From positions 1 to 5,859 of the forward strand of contig SKLO01000505.1 of NCBI GenBank assembly GCA_007123195.1: a stretch of DNA of 5,859 nt. The letters run 5' to 3'. The DNA comes from Verrucomicrobiales bacterium. Lineage in GTDB: Bacteria > Verrucomicrobiota > Verrucomicrobiia > Verrucomicrobiales > SKLO01. Shown here one piece after another: positions 5,771 through 5,859 of this stretch (position 1 is its first letter; each line of letters starts with the position of its first letter). The position numbers and the translations under genes were made by a program. A model generated the notes under the pieces. It searched no databases. It was not told where the DNA came from and saw nothing but the letters and a program-made list of their open reading frames with translations.

Positions 5771-5859
5771 AATGCCTTTAGGGAAAAAAACTTTGAAAGT
5801 CACCCTTGTACTTTTTTAAAACTACTATAGTTGATATGGGTGAATCACCCTAATTCAAA
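5771..5859. promoter_or_regulatory. AT-rich palindromic region at the right edge, probable promoter/operator
   Basis: Base composition drops sharply from GC-rich to AT-rich at about 5771. Three small palindromes follow: ACTTT-G-AAAGT (5790-5800), AACTA-CTA-TAGTT (5820-5832, containing the exact ACTATAGT) and GGGTGA-A-TCACCC (5838-5850). TCACCCT also occurs as a direct repeat at 5800-5806 and 5845-5851. TTGATA (5831-5836) matches a -35 at five of six bases and sits just before the GGGTGA palindrome; TATAGT (5826-5831) matches a -10 at five of six. No single promoter model has ideal spacing. The region probably controls a gene beyond the right edge. Confidence 0.4.
5796..5817 (+). terminator. 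Weak A/U-rich hairpin followed by a T-run
   Basis: AAAGT (5796-5800) can pair with ACTTT (5810-5814) around a 9-nt loop, and the right arm runs into a six-T tract (5812-5817). The stem is short and mostly A-U, so it would be weak. It may simply be part of the AT-rich control region at the right end. Confidence 0.2.

Noticed and set aside
5627..5830. A 67-codon plus-strand frame after the PEP-CTERM gene
   Set aside because: It overlaps the previous stop, runs through the strong GC stem-loop and the AT-rich region, and shows no recognisable motif.

Overview
The window is GC-rich chromosomal DNA from a bacterium that probably carries an exosortase/PEP-CTERM sorting system. The best lineage clue is the gene at 4701-5630. 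It combines a signal peptide, a LamG-like beta-sandwich opening (YEPFEY...GGSGWSGNW), a closing YDELRIG strand and a PEP-CTERM tail, a combination typical of Verrucomicrobiota and, less often, Planctomycetota. This assignment is an inference from protein style; there is no rRNA or other marker gene here.

Layout: three genes lie on the minus strand in the left 3.1 kb. Read in their own direction they are a YghX-type dienelactone hydrolase family protein (3145-2249), an M29 metallo-aminopeptidase (2077-974) and a membrane-anchored M28 zinc peptidase (910 to beyond the left edge). Two genes lie on the plus strand: a D-2-hydroxyacid dehydrogenase of the glycerate dehydrogenase type (3425-4390) and the PEP-CTERM surface protein (4701-5630). 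The two groups are divergent, separated by a 279-bp intergenic region (3146-3424) that holds a cluster of heptamer repeats. The last 90 bases are abruptly AT-rich and full of small palindromes, and look like a control region for something beyond the right edge.

Functionally this is mostly ordinary metabolism. The M29 and M28 peptidases are 63 bp apart on one strand and could be cotranscribed, giving cytoplasmic and envelope-side peptide breakdown. The dienelactone hydrolase-like protein and the hydroxyacid dehydrogenase act on small organic substrates that cannot be named from sequence. The PEP-CTERM protein is a separate envelope gene with its own long leader, which contains a perfect 8-bp-arm hairpin.

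No mobile element, CRISPR array, RNA gene or toxin-antitoxin pair was recognised, and I see no convincing new multi-gene system. The points worth a second look are regulatory: the heptamer cluster, the leader hairpin, the palindromic AT-rich right end, and the absence of a Shine-Dalgarno sequence at all five start codons. One protein-level point is the NADP(H)-type cofactor signature of the dehydrogenase. Very long open frames antisense to the real genes are by-products of the high GC content and were not annotated.
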